A stretch of DNA of 64,000 nt, from contig SDUX01000004.1 of NCBI GenBank assembly GCA_008729055.1, positions 5,472,559 to 5,536,558 on the forward strand, read 5' to 3'. The DNA is from Pyropia haitanensis. Lineage: Eukaryota; Rhodophyta; Bangiophyceae; Bangiales; Bangiaceae. Numbering within the stretch: position 1 is the stretch's first letter; every line of letters begins with the position of its first letter. Below, piece by piece: positions 1-11,700 of this stretch. The position numbers were made by a program, and so were the translations under genes. A model generated the notes under the pieces. The model was not told where the DNA came from. It did no database searches and worked only from the letters and a program-made list of their open reading frames with translations.

Positions 1-27
1 CGCCCAGACAAAGCACGCGCAACATAC

Positions 28-950
28 CTTGAGGTCGCGATGACACACCCCGCGACGATGGCAATAGTCAATGCCGTCAATCAGCTGCTGGAAGTACTTG
101 CGCGCGAGCACCTCGTCCAGCTCCCCCTTATTCTCAATCATCTCAAAGAGCTCGCCGCCCCTCACCAAGTCCATCACAATGTACAGCTTGGTGCGCGAGG
201 AGAGCACCTCCCGCAGGTTGACAATGTTCTTGTGGTTGAGCGCCTTCATGATGGCAATCTGAGTCACAGGCACAGCGCAAACAGAAAAGAAAGCATGGGA
301 GAGGGAAAAATGATACAATCAAACAGAGAAGGGGAGAAGAGTAAAACACATCAGGCAGTCAGAAAACCTGCTCAAGGACAGCACGGCAGCCCAGCTGGAC
401 AGCGTGCACGGCTCTCAAACCTCCACGGCTGCACAGCAGCGCACCGCACGTGCACGTGGCCGACCGGCAACTAGCCAATGCCCTACCCTCCCTCGTGCTC
501 GCGTCCCGGCATCCGTACCTCTCGCCGAACATTGACCGTCAGCTCATTGGCCTTGATGTCGCTCTTGTCCAAAATTTTGATGGCATACTCAATGCCCGAC
601 TCGGTGTTCTGTGCGAGCTTGACCTTGCCAAACGTGCCCTGGCCTGCTCACAGACAAAGTGAAGACATACAAAGAGAGAGGACACAACAACAGGTGGGGA
701 AGAAAACAGACGTAGCCAACAAGAAGCGTATCAGCACGTGCACTCTCCTGCCCAGCCCGAGCAAACAGTCAACGACGGCAACAGCAGCAGCAGTCCGCTG
801 CCACACCCAACTCCACCCGCCAGGGTGACCACAGCGGCGGCGGTCCCCATCACAGCACGCCGCGGCACGGCTGTCGTCAAAAAAACAGCCCTGCCTCACA
901 CGCAACAGATCCGCGCAACATACCGAGCGTGTGGGTCACAATGTAAGGGC
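28..950 (-). CDS. CIPK/SnRK3-like Ser/Thr protein kinase, partial (three internal exons)
   Basis: Three consecutive exons of a CAMK-group kinase read leftward and leave the window. Exon 924-950 is only 27 nt and gives PYIVTHTLG; exon 519-643 gives the glycine loop (GQGTFGKV), the VAIK-type lysine (YAIKILDK) and the phrase NELTVNV; exon 28-258 starts IAIMKALNHKNIV, continues with LYIVMDLVRGGELF and stops at CHRRGVCHRDLK, the catalytic-loop HRD. Donors are gtatgt, gtacgg and gtatgt; acceptors are cag or ag; the phases join cleanly (1 and 0). The wording NELTVNV, IAIMK and CHRRGVCHRDLK is typical of CBL-interacting/SnRK3 kinases and near AMPK relatives. Activation loop, regulatory tail and any NAF motif lie outside. 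The initiator exon, somewhere right of 950, was not found. A SNF1-type kinase is the alternative. Confidence 0.85.
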
Positions 951-2509
951 CTGGGGGAGCAGACGAGCACAAACGTCAACAGAGCAACCGAAAACACCCC
1001 ATCACCACCAGAAGAACCCGACCGGGGTGCCAATAAGCGGAACCACACCAATAAAAAAACAGACCCGCCGCGAGCGTCAGCCAACATGCTACAACATCAC
1101 GGCCAGTCAAAAACACAACAACAGGGGTCCGACCGCCGCGCCCGCCTGGGCGACGGCCAGCCCGGCGTACGCCGCCCGCCCGCCCCCCCGCCGTGGGTGC
1201 GCCCGTCCGCCGACGAACAGCGGAGGAGCGCCAAGAGGGATACGAGGGGAGGGCCGTCGAGGCCCCCACTCCCCCAACCCCCCCCCCGACGGTGCCACCA
1301 CCCCCCCAGGTACGGCTGCACCCCAAAACGCCCGCCGCGGCTGCGGCAATGGGGCCGGGGGCGCGGGGGGGGTCGGGGGGAAGCACCCCCGGCGGGTGAC
1401 CCCCATCCACCCAGAGCGGTCGGGTCGCCGTCACCACCAGCTCAAGCAGCCGCGACACGACGTGGCGGGATGGGGGACGGTGGGGCAGGCGGGGGCGGTG
1501 CCGCGGCGGTAGGCGCCGCGCTGGCAGCCGCCGCCGCCGCGGGAAGGCAGCAAGGCCACCGGCGACCGCCCGACGCCCATGAGCGGCTGCCAGGCGGGCG
1601 ACCGCCCGGCAGAACCGCACCGCGCCAGCCGCGAGGGGCAATCCCCACGACCGGACCGAGGGCAGACGACCACCAGAGGGGCCGTCATCACGGCCCCCGC
1701 GACCCATCGCCGCAAGGCGCCGTCGACACCCGCCGACACAGGCCCGGCCTCCCCACCCCGCCCAACCCGGCGCGCGTCAAGCTGCCCCGCTCTACCCTTC
1801 CTCCTCCACAACACCCCAACGACCAACTCATTGCCGCAACCGGTCCAAGCCCGCCCCTCCACACAAACAACACACGCCGACGTCGCACCAGCAAGAGCTC
1901 CCACAACGTACCTACACGCGCCATGGTGACGACGCCGCCCGCCGCCTACGTGGTCACCAACGGGAAAGGTGGATGTCGGGCGTCGCCGCCCGCCCAACGC
2001 CGCACGCGCCGTCCACTGGATCGCCGCGGCGGCAGCCGCACCACGCACGCACAGCAGCGGCGGCAACGGCGGGTGACCGCGGCGGCGGTCGCGGCGGTGG
2101 CCGTGGGGACGGACCAAAAAAACCGCGGCGTGCCGCCCTTTCCACTTCCCCGCTCGCCGCCCGGGACACGGGGCCGCCGCACCGCGACGGGTGCGCCACC
2201 CTTCCAGCCGACCGCGTTGCCGTCCCCCCCCGCCCCCCCCCCCGCAGAAACAAACTTGCGCAGGCCACCGGTGCCAGCGGCGGCGGCTGCGGCTCACACG
2301 CTGGGGCAACCGCCGGCAGGGACCCGACGCAGGGGACGGCCGACGCAACGCCCCAACCGTCCGCCCCAACCCCCCCCCCCTCCAGCCCACTCCCAGCGCT
2401 GCACGCAAGTCGACAGCCCGCGGGAGTGCCCGATGGGGAACTTTCCACCCACACCGCCAGCCGCCCGTGGCACTCGCCGCGGCGTCGCAAGCCACCCCAC
2501 TGTCACCCG

Positions 2510-2536
2510 CCCCCCCCCCCCCCCCCCCCCCCCCCC
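2510..2536. repeat. 27-nt C homopolymer
   Basis: Uninterrupted run of 27 C. It is one of dozens of C or G runs of 10-27 nt in the window (also near 3250, 8420-8460, 8510-8540, 9285-9310, 51550-51580, 58380-58405). On the G strand such runs can form quadruplex structures, and they are prone to length error in sequencing. Confidence 0.9.
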
Positions 2537-3833
2537 GGCGCCGGACGACCGCCAACAGGTGCACAACGCCAAAGCCACCCCGCGTCAAAAGGGACGAGCG
2601 TGCTGGCACCACCCCACCCCCGCCCGCGGCGCGACGCCCGTCTGGCCCCGCCGCGCCGGCGGCAGCACCCAGACGGAGGTGGTGGTGGGCGCTGCCGCCG
2701 GTGCCGGTGCCGCCGCCGCCGGTGCCGCCGCCGGTGCTGCCGGTACCGCTCGTGCTGGTGGGGGTCGCCTGCCGCTGCCGAGGCCACCACACCACCGGGG
2801 GTGGTGCCGCGACACCGCGCGCCGCTCGCCGCCGCCGCCCCTCTCCGCGTGGCCGCGGCCGACGAGCGAGCGCCGTGCACGGAGGGGGCGGCGGGGCGGC
2901 GGGATGGGCGCGAGGGAGTGGGGGAGGGTAGTGGGGGGGGGGGGGGGTCGTGACGGGTCCCACCGGCCGGCGTGAGTGTGCCGCGCCTGCCGCCGCCACC
3001 ACCACGCGCGCGCACCCTGCCGCTGTCGCTCGCAGCTGTCGCCGCCGCCGAGCACACCACCCCGCCCGGCGCTCCCCACCGCCCCTCTGTCTGCCGCGCG
3101 CGTGGGGGGGGGGGGGGGTGGGGTGCGCGCCTGCCGGCCACGCGCCGTCGCGCCACGGCGGCGGCGGGGCGGTGTGCGGCGGCCGCCCCCCCCCGCGGCG
3201 GGTGCTCACGCACGGGCTGGCGGGCAGAGGGTGCTGGCACAGACTCTTGGCCCCCCCCCCCCCCCCCCCCCCGCCACAAACCACCCGACTGTCCTTGCGG
3301 CGACGCCTGCCGCAACGTGACGGCCGTGGCCGCCGCTGAGTGGCTGGGTGTGGGGAGGGCGGGATGGAGAGGCAAAACCGCCCCCCTCGTCGGCCTCTGC
3401 CACTGGCGTGACAGCGCGCGGCGGTCGGCGGGGTGCAGTGCCCGGTCGGGGCGGTTTCTCGGCGGCGCGCGGGCGCGGGGCGGTGGCAGTGGCGGTTGGG
3501 CCTCGGGCGCTCGACCCTCCTCCCGCTTGGGCTGGCGGGGGGGGGGGGGTGGGGCAGGCAACCCAGAGGGTGGTGTGGGAAGGGGGGGGGGGTGCCACGT
3601 CTACTACTGTCGCCCACGCGCACCAGGATGATGGGGTCTGCCAGTGAGGCCGTTAATTGGACCCCCCGGCTCTGGAGCCGCACGATCCGGCGACTGTCGG
3701 TCAATTCAATTGGACAAGGCGGGCTTCCGTTGTTGTCAAGACTGGTCGTGAATTTCGTTGCTCACTTTCTGTGACAACAGTGGTACGGTACATACTTGAC
3801 ACCCACCCTAGCGTCCAATGAGAGCGGTCTTCT

Positions 3834-3863
3834 GGGTCCAGAAGGAATACATCTCATTGGCTG
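3834..3863. promoter_or_regulatory. Inverted pair of CCAAT boxes in a low-GC island
   Basis: CCAATGAGA is followed about 30 nt later by its exact inverse TCTCATTGG, within an island of clearly lower GC than its surroundings. CCAAT boxes bind NF-Y in eukaryotes. The island may be the promoter of the minus-strand kinase gene to its left, but no transcript start is visible; this is inference. Confidence 0.35.
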
Positions 3864-4525
3864 AAAATCGCTTGCGACACGTCGAAACAGATAGCCAACG
3901 GAAACAGACACGAACAACAGAGAAATCACGCTTTGGCGGGAGAGACAAAGAGCCGTCGCGGGCAGGCAGCCCCACGCTCGCCCCCCGCCGCGCCGCGGTT
4001 GGCTATTGCGACGCAGAGCTCGCCCACGGGCCGTGCCGCAGGCGGCCGCCCGACTGCGGACGCACCTTGCGCGCGTCGCGCCATCCTGGATCGCGGCGGC
4101 CACCCGTGACTGGCGAGGCACAGGGCGGGGGGGGCGCCGCCGTCTGTGGCGCCCGTTCCCCGCCGGCCTGCGGCAGGAGGGCCGGGCCGGGGCGGGGCCC
4201 CTTCTCCCCACGGCCGCCACATGGCTGGGATGGCTGGCCTTGCTACGGACGTGGTTGCCAACGTCCGCTGCTGGTGGCCACGCCTGGCGGCCTGCCGCGA
4301 CACTAGGGCGCACCGTGGCGGTTCGAAAGGGCCGCGGGCCGCCACCGCTGTGGGCAGCAGACGAGGGCGGCACAAGAGGGACAAGAACAAACAGAAAAAT
4401 AGCGGCAAGCGTGACGCATGTGGCGGGTGTGGCCCAGAGCGCGTCGGCTAGCCGGCGCCGTGCCCGCGCCAAACGCCGCGCGCCGCGGGATGACGACGGC
4501 ACGGACGTCCGCCACCGCCACCGCC

Positions 4526-4572
<47 letters not shown>

Positions 4573-4930
4573 GCGGCCGCCGCGCGGCGCCGCGGCGAGC
4601 GGAGCGGCGCCGCGTCCGCGGCGCCGCGCGGGGCGTCCGCGCGGCGGCGGTGGCCAGCCCGGACCCCGCAGCGCAAGACAGCGGTGTGCGCCCGCGCCGC
4701 CCACTGTTCCCCGGGGGGAAACGGGTGGCGCCACCACCGCCGCCGCCACCCCCTGCCCACCCCCGCCCGTCACCCCACGCCGCTGCGCGCATGCAGTGGC
4801 ATCCGACCCTGCCTCACCCCCTCCCCCCCCCCCCCCCCGCGCTCAGCCACCCCCCCAATCATCCCGCTCGGCCGCCCCCACGAGACACACCCGTCACGGG
4901 CGGTAGCGGCGCCCCCCCCTCGGGCGGTAA

Positions 4931-6173
4931 TCAAGTCTGGGGCGGTGAGGGAGCGCGTCGCGGCCGACGGCCACGCGGCGTCCACCCCCCCCTTTTCGCC
5001 CACCGCCGCCGGCGGCGGCCCGGCGGCGGGCCAGCCCGCCGCCGACCCGCCCGCGTCGAGCGCGGCGCCGCCCAGCCGCCCGGCCACCGCCCGCGCCACC
5101 GCCCGCCGCCGCTGCCGGCGCTCCGACCACGGCCACCCCCCCGCCCCCCCCCACCACCTCCGCCGCCGCCACCGCCGCCGCCGCCGCCGCCGCTGCAGCC
5201 GCCGCCCCTGGGGTGGAGCAGCGCCGGTAGGGACTCGGTGCGGTGGTCGGCGCGGAGGGCCACCACCGCCGACGTCGACGGCGTCTCCTCTGACGCCGCC
5301 GCCGCCGCCGTCGCCCGTGCCGGCGGCACCGCCCGGTCCGCCGCCGCGACCGCCGCCGCCGCGGCGGCCGCGACGGTCCGCCGCGGCGCCCCCCCGCCGC
5401 CACCGGCCGCCACACCACCACCGTCTGCCGCCGCCCAGGCCGCCGCGACGGCTTCAAAGTCCGACAGCACCCGCCGTGGGTCGGCCGTCCCCAGGCGCAC
5501 GTCCGCCTGCGTCACCGCGCCGCCGCCGCCGCGGCCGCCGCCGGGCAGCCGCCGACGGCGGCCACTCGCCACCCGCCGCAGCGAGCCCGCCCGGCTGGCA
5601 CTAAACGACAGCCGCGTGGAGCGGCCGCTATCGCTGCCATACCCACCACCGCCGCCACCGCCGCCGCCGCCGCCGCCGCCGTCGCCGCCGCGGCTGCCGC
5701 CGCCATCGGCGGCGGCCGTCGCGGCGGCGGCCGCCGCGGCGGTGGCGGCTGACGACCGTGCCGACGCGGCACGACACAGCCCCCGCACCCACTCGCTCGG
5801 CGTGCGCGCGGTCGCCGGCCGCTTGGCGTTGGCGGTGGTGGGCGCGGCTGCCGCCGCCGCCGCCGCCGCCGACGGCATCGCTCCCGCCGCCGTCGACCGC
5901 CGTGACCGTTGGCGGCGGGCGGTACCACCCGGCGTGCGACTCCCGCGGCGGCCCGCCGCGGCGGTGCCGGCGCCCGACGCTGCCGCCGACGAGGTCCGCC
6001 GCGGAACCCATGTGGGCTTGTCCCCCGCCCCCGCCGCCGCCGCCGCCGCCGCTGCCGCCGCTTCCGCCGCCGCGGCGGCCGCGGCGGCCTCGGCCGCCGC
6101 CGCCGCCGGGTGCGGCGGCGCGCGCCAGGCGGTAAACTTGACCGGCGGCGGCTCGCCGCCGCCGCCACCGCCG

Positions 6174-6212
<39 letters not shown>

Positions 6213-6811
6213 ACCGTCGACCGGCGGCGGCGGCGGGGCCCGCCGCCGCCGTCCCCACCGGCGGCGCCCCAGCAGCCGCCCGCCTCTGCGTCGGCCGCCC
6301 CGCCGTCGGCACAGTCCCCACCCCCACCGCCGCTGCGGCTGCCGCCGCCACCACCGCCGCCGCTGGTGCCACTGCCGCCGCTGCCCGGCCGCCCCGCACT
6401 GCTGCGGCTGCCATCACTGCCGCCGCTGCCGCCGCTGCCGCCGCTGCCACGGCCACCACGGCCACCACCACCACCGCCGCCGCCGCCGCCGCCGACGCCG
6501 CCGCTACCGCCCCCATCGCCGCCGCCACCACCACCACCACCACCGCCGCCGCCACCGCCGCCCCCCCCCCACCACGGGCCTTGCGCCACGCGCTCACCTC
6601 GACGGCGTACTGGGCAAACGCGCGCCAGGCGAGCGGGATTTCCTCCTCGGTCGGCGGCGGCGGCGGCGGCGGCCGCGGCGGCGGCGCCGCCGCAGACGCG
6701 GCGGCGGACGAGCGGCGGCGGTGCCGTGGCGTCGCTGCCGCCGTGGCGGCCGCCACCGCCCCGCGGGCCGCGTGGCGGGGCCACCACCCGCGGTCACCGC
6801 CGCCGCCCATG
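4931..6811 (-). CDS. Possible Ala/Gly/Pro-rich protein of unknown function
   Basis: A plausible first exon starts at the ATG at 6811 (MGGGGDRGWWPRHAARG), contains the non-repetitive phrase EEIPLAWRAFAQYAVE and ends at a good donor, GAG|gtgagc, near 6600. Downstream, in another frame, 4931-6787 is open and contains more complex phrases (KFTAWRAPPHP; DKPTWVPRRTSS; TPSEWVRGLCRA; TRLSFSASRAGSLRRVAS; VTQADVRLGTADPRRVL) between long Ala/Gly triplet tracts. I recognise no domain. The acceptor of the second exon and the true C-terminus are not resolved, and the opposite strand is also open, so this may be partly triplet-repeat noise. Confidence 0.35.
6158..6213. repeat. CCG/CCA trinucleotide tract
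   Basis: Nearly pure CCG triplets with a few CCA, coding for poly-Gly if the minus-strand gene is real. Similar tracts lie at about 4520-4570, 5640-5690, 6330-6560 and 6650-6690. Confidence 0.8.
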
Positions 6812-6944
6812 GTGTGTTGCAGCGGAGGAGGAGTCGACGGCCGCGCGGGGCGGACGGGGGGCAAAGGGGTGTGATTGGAGGGCGGGGGGGGGGGAAGGAG
6901 GGGGGGGGGGGGAAGGGGGGGGGGAAGATATGTAGTAGGTAGGC

Positions 6945-7040
6945 GGGTGGGTGGGCAGGCAGGTGCGTGCGTTGGTTGCTTTGCGGGTGGGTGGGCGGGC
7001 AGGTGCGTGCGTTGGTTGCTTTGTGGGTGGGTGGGTGGGT
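6945..7040. repeat. 40-bp tandem repeat, about two copies
   Basis: The block beginning aggtgcgtgcgttggttgct occurs at 6961 and again at 7001, so the period is 40 bp; the units are linked by gggtgggtgggcgggc-type sequence. It lies just upstream of the putative gene start at 6811 (minus strand). Confidence 0.85.
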
Positions 7041-8504
7041 GGCAGGGAGCGAGGGCGCCCGCGTTGGCGTCGGGGAGGAAGACGACCGCAGCGGCCGTCG
7101 CGGGCGCGCGGCGGGCGGGCACCGGGCCGGCGGCGGTTATGGTCCCCCCCCGGGACGGCTCGCCGCGGCGCCGCGGCGGCGCACCCCCACCGTCGGCGGC
7201 GCCGCCGCCGCCGCTCCTCCGCGGCGGCAGCCCCCGGGGGGGAGCCGCCACCGAGCCGCCGCTCGCGCACAGCGTGCGCGGCTGTGGCGTGGGCAGCGGC
7301 CGCGCCGGCGGGCGGCGTGGCGGGGCGGCCACCGCCAGGCCGCGCGCGCTCCCGACACGCCCGCGCACGGTGGGGTGAGGGGGGGGGGGGGGGGACCGCG
7401 GGGTGGGGGGGGGTAAGGGAAAGCCCCCCCCCCGCCAGCGTCCACACGCGGTGGTCGGGTCGGGCGGGACGGCCTTGGGGGGGGGGGGAAGGGGGGGACC
7501 GCGGACGGCACGCCGCGCGGCGGGTCGTTGCGCAGGCTCCCCCGCGGCGCCGCCGCCGGCCCGCGCCGCCGGTGGCGCCGCCAGAGGTCGCCACGGGGGG
7601 GATGACCGTGCCGCTCAGTCGCGGGCGTCTGTCTGGCAGACGCGCGGGTGTAGGGAGGAGGGATGGCGCCAGCGACAGGGTGGGGGGGGGGGGGGGAGCA
7701 GGTGGGGGGGGGTGGCGGGAGGGGGGGGGGGTCGGGGGGGTCCGCCGGTAGGCGGTGCGCCACCCGCGGCGGGGGTAGCCAACGACCCCGACCACCACCA
7801 CCCCATGGGGGCCCCCCCCCCCCCCCACCGCCACCCCCCCCCCCCCCCCCCCAGGCGCCCACGCCGCCGCCACCACCACCACCACCGCCGGCCCCCACCG
7901 TCACCCCACCGCACGCCACGCCACCCCCCCGCCGCGTCCCGCCGGGGCGTCCCCAGCCCCCCCCCCCCGCGCCACCGCCCGCCCCACCACCACCGCCGCC
8001 GCGCGGCGGCGCGGCACCGCGGCAACCGCAGCGGCGGCGGCACCCCCCACGACACGGCACGCGTAGCGGCGGCGCCGCGGCGGCCGTGGCCGCCCGCTGT
8101 GCCCCCTGTACAGACCGCGAGGGGGGGGAGGGGGGGGGGAGGGGAGAGAGGCGCCGCGGTTTTTCCCGCGCCGGCCGCCCGCCCGCCCGCCGCTGCTGCG
8201 GCCGGCCAGCGCGCCATGGGCGGCGGCCGCCGCGCGCCACGCCGCGCGGGTGGCCGGCGGGGGGGGGGGGGGGGAAGGCAACGCCGGCCGCCGCCGCCGC
8301 CGCCGCCGTCGCCGCCGCGCGCCGCGTCCCGCCCGCCGCCGCCGCGCGCTGTTGGTGCGTGCCGCCGGCGGGCGGCGCCGTGCGCGGGAGAGACGTGGGA
8401 CGCGGTGGGGGGGGGGGAGGGTGGGGGGGGGGGGGGGGGGGGGGTGGGGGGGGGGGGGGGGACGCGCTCCCGGTGGTCGGCACCCACCGCCACCGCCCAG
8501 CGAC

Positions 8505-8540
<36 letters not shown>

Positions 8541-8703
8541 CACCCGCCAACACGCACGCCCCCCCCCCCCCCCCCGGCACCCGCCAACGCACACGCCCCC
8601 CCCCCCCCCCCCCCCGACGGCCCAACCCGCCACCCCACCGCGCCGCCGCCGCCGCCGCCGCCGCGCCGCCGCCGCCGCCGCGGCCGCACCGCGCAGGCGG
8701 CGC

Positions 8704-8734
<31 letters not shown>

Positions 8735-11700
8735 GCCAATGGCGGCGCGCGGCGGCGGTGGCGGCGGCGGCGGTGGGTCGGCGGGCGGGGGGGGGGGGGG
8801 GTGCCACCGTGGCGCCACGGCGGGTGCGTGCTGCTGCTGGGGGGGGGGAGGGAGTGGCGTGGAGCCAACGGCGTGGGTGCCGTGGCGGGTGTGGGTCACT
8901 GACAGCGCCCCCCCGTATGGGGACGGCCGCCGCGCGCGTCGCGCGGGCGGCGCGCGGGGGGGCAGGAGCGGCCGCCGCGCGTCGCGTCCCGCCGGCGGCG
9001 TCGGGTTGCACGCCGCGGCCGCCGCCGGGGGGGGGTGTGGTCTGCCCGCAACGGCGGCCGCCACACACCGCGGCGACGCCCGCCCCGCCGCGCGGCGCGC
9101 GGCGGTCGCGCCGCCGCCGCCGCGGCGCGCCGCCTCACCGCCCCGCCGCCGTCGGCCGCCGGCCGCGGCCGGCCCGCCCGCCCGCCGCGCGGGCCGGCGG
9201 GCGCTCCCGCCCGCCGCGCCGCCGTTTGGGCCCGTCTTGCCGGCGGGGGCGGGGGGGCGGCTTGGCGGAGGTGGGGGGGGGGGGAGGGGGGGGGGGGGGG
9301 GGGGGGGGGGTGCTGGTGCGCAACGCCAGTCGCCGCGGTCGCCGCGGCCGCCGCGGCGGCGGGCCGCCGTGGCCGTCGCGGGCGGGGCGGCGGGGGGGGG
9401 GGCGCCGACGGTGGGGCGCCCCCCCCCCCCCCCCCCCCTCCCTCCCCCCCCGCCCCCCCCCCCCCCCCCCCCCCTGCGCCGCCCGCCCGTGGTGGATTGG
9501 GGGGCGGGGGGGGGTGCCGCCGAGGACACGGACCCGCCCGCCGGTGGGCGCGGCCACCGCACGGCCGCCGCGGCGGCCGCCACGGCGGGGCGTTGCGGGC
9601 GGCGGGGGTGGCGCCCACCCTGGCGGGGGGGGGGGGGGACGGCGCGCCCCGTCGTCGTCTGCCGCGCGCGGCCGGCGGCGCGCGCGGGACGCGCGGGACG
9701 CGGCGGCGCCGCTGGGATGGAACCGGCCGGGGTGGGTGTCGGCGCGCGCAGCGACGCCGCGGCGGGCGTGGCGGTGGGGGCGCTCCCGCCAACCGACGCG
9801 GATGGGCGGGGCGGCGGGGCGGCGGGTTCCCCCCCCCCCCCCCCCTCCCCCCCCCCCCCCCCCGGCGCTTCCCCCAAACCCCCCCAAACTGGAAAGATGG
9901 GTGTAGCCCGCCGCCGCCGCCCGCGTGGGTGCCGCCACCGACGGTCGGCGGCGGTGCGGTGCGGTCCGTCCGCGGCGCCCCTGTCCGCGGCGGTTCCCCC
10001 CCCGCGACGGCCGGCGGCTGCCGCGGCGACGCCGGCACGACCGCCGCCCGCGGCGGGCGGCACGACCGCCGCCCCGCCGCCGCGCGTGCGTTGGCCGGTC
10101 GGTGGACGCGGCGGCGCCGCGCGGGTGCGGCGTCGGGCGGCGGCCGCCGCCGCCGTGACCCCCCCCCCCCCCCCCCCCCACCACCACCCCCACCACCTCC
10201 ACCGGGTGCTCAGGCGTGTCCCCCCCCTCAGGGCCGACGCCAACGGCACTGCGGTGGTACCGCGCGGCGGGGCGGACCGCCGCGGGGCCATCCGAGCGAC
10301 GCGGGAACCCAGTGGTGGTCGCCGTGGGCGGCGTGCGTGGGCGCACCGAGCGGAGCGGACGAGCGGGCCACCCGCGCCGCGGGTCGTGACACCCGCCACG
10401 GGGTGGGGCACCGCCCGTGCGGACGGGTGCGGGCTGGCAGGGACCGTTGCATGCGCGTGCCGCGGTGCGGTGGTGCACCGTCGCTGCCGCCACCCGCGCG
10501 GCGGGGTGTGCGGCGCCGCGCGTGGGGGGACCGCCGTCGGCACGACCGCGGGGGGGGGGACGTTGCCACGGCTGTGGCGCCGCGACGGCGCGGCGGTTGG
10601 AAGAGCGGGTACGGTGCCGGCGTGTGGGTTTGGCGGGTGCCGTAGGCCCCGGCGGCGCTCTCGATGCGCCGCCGTTGCCGTGGCCGGCCGCAGGGGGGGG
10701 CGGGCAGGGGCTCCCAACCCCCGCTTGCCGGTCCTCCCCACGCGGCGGTCAACAGCAACCCCTCGCAAGGGGTGGCGTCGCGTCGGCGTCGGCCGTCGCG
10801 TCGCGCTGCTGCGCGTGGCGGCGTGCCCCGCTCGCGGGGGACCCACACGGCCGCGGTTTTTCCGCCGCCTCGCTGCCGTCGCCACCGCTCCGCGTGAGCG
10901 ACCCACGTTGGCAAAGCAATGTCCAGCCGAGACGCCCGCCGCCTGTTTGCTGTTCCGCCGCCGCCGCGGGCCGGCCATTATTGTTCGTCGTGGCAGGTGG
11001 CGACCGGCGATGCTGCGGGGCGGTCGCCCCCGTCTTCACAGTAGCGATGGGAAAAGGGAGGGGGGGGAGCTTCCCTCTTGGGGAATACAGCCCGTGTCGT
11101 GTGTGGGAAACCATGGGAGAGTACCCACGCGAAGGCTACCGGGTGGGGGAAGGGGAGCGGGGAGGGGCGCGGGGGACTCATCCTTTGCCACCTGCGGCGC
11201 CAGCGACGGGCCGCCCCCTTTCCCGCCGCCGCCACTCTGTGTGGGCGGTAGAACCGCTGCCACCACCTCAGCAGAGCCACCACCGGCGGCCGACGCCCCG
11301 CGGCAGCCGTCGCACCCACCGACGCCGTCGCGCCCGCCGACGTGGCTGTCCCTGTCGATGGGAGCAGCGGCCATGGCGGCCGCTGCCGCCGGTGCTCGCA
11401 CAAAGACGCCAGACTTTGGCGCACCCCATTGGGGAGGAAGGTGGTCGGTCCGCTGGCGACGGGCGCGACGACGAGGCCGGCCCGCTGCGGCCGCCCCTAC
11501 CGCTACCATGACCCCCCCAGACTGCATTCGGCAACGTCAGCAGCGACCGCGGCGGTTTCGCCACGGCGATCGCCCGTGCGGTCACTCAGTGTGGCCGCCG
11601 AGGGCGACGCTGTGTGCCCGCCTCCCACCCCAGCCCTGGCGGCTATTCCGCTGTGAGGTGCCGAGGTGGTGAGCGGTGGCCACGGCGGCCGTGACGATTG

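Larger units (their letters stand above)
951..4930. other. GC-rich stretch without a recognisable gene
   Basis: The 5' end of the kinase gene should lie somewhere here on the minus strand but I could not place it. Most of 1.1-3.6 kb is C/G runs and CCG-like triplets that open long ORFs in every frame, none protein-like. A lower-GC island at about 3640-3960 carries paired CCAAT/ATTGG boxes and could be a promoter. A pure CCG triplet tract runs at about 4520-4570. Confidence 0.5.

Noticed and set aside
738..3704. 745-757-codon ORFs on both strands
   Set aside because: Same GC artefact; one overlaps verified kinase exons on the other strand.
8536..8600. Spaced short repeats resembling a CRISPR array
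   Set aside because: Only two imperfect units separated by C runs, in eukaryotic DNA; a minisatellite fits better.
7137..11672. Very long open frames (up to 1140 codons) on both strands
   Set aside because: They exist in every frame because stop codons are rare at this GC; the translations are Arg/Pro/Gly/Ala runs with no conserved phrase.
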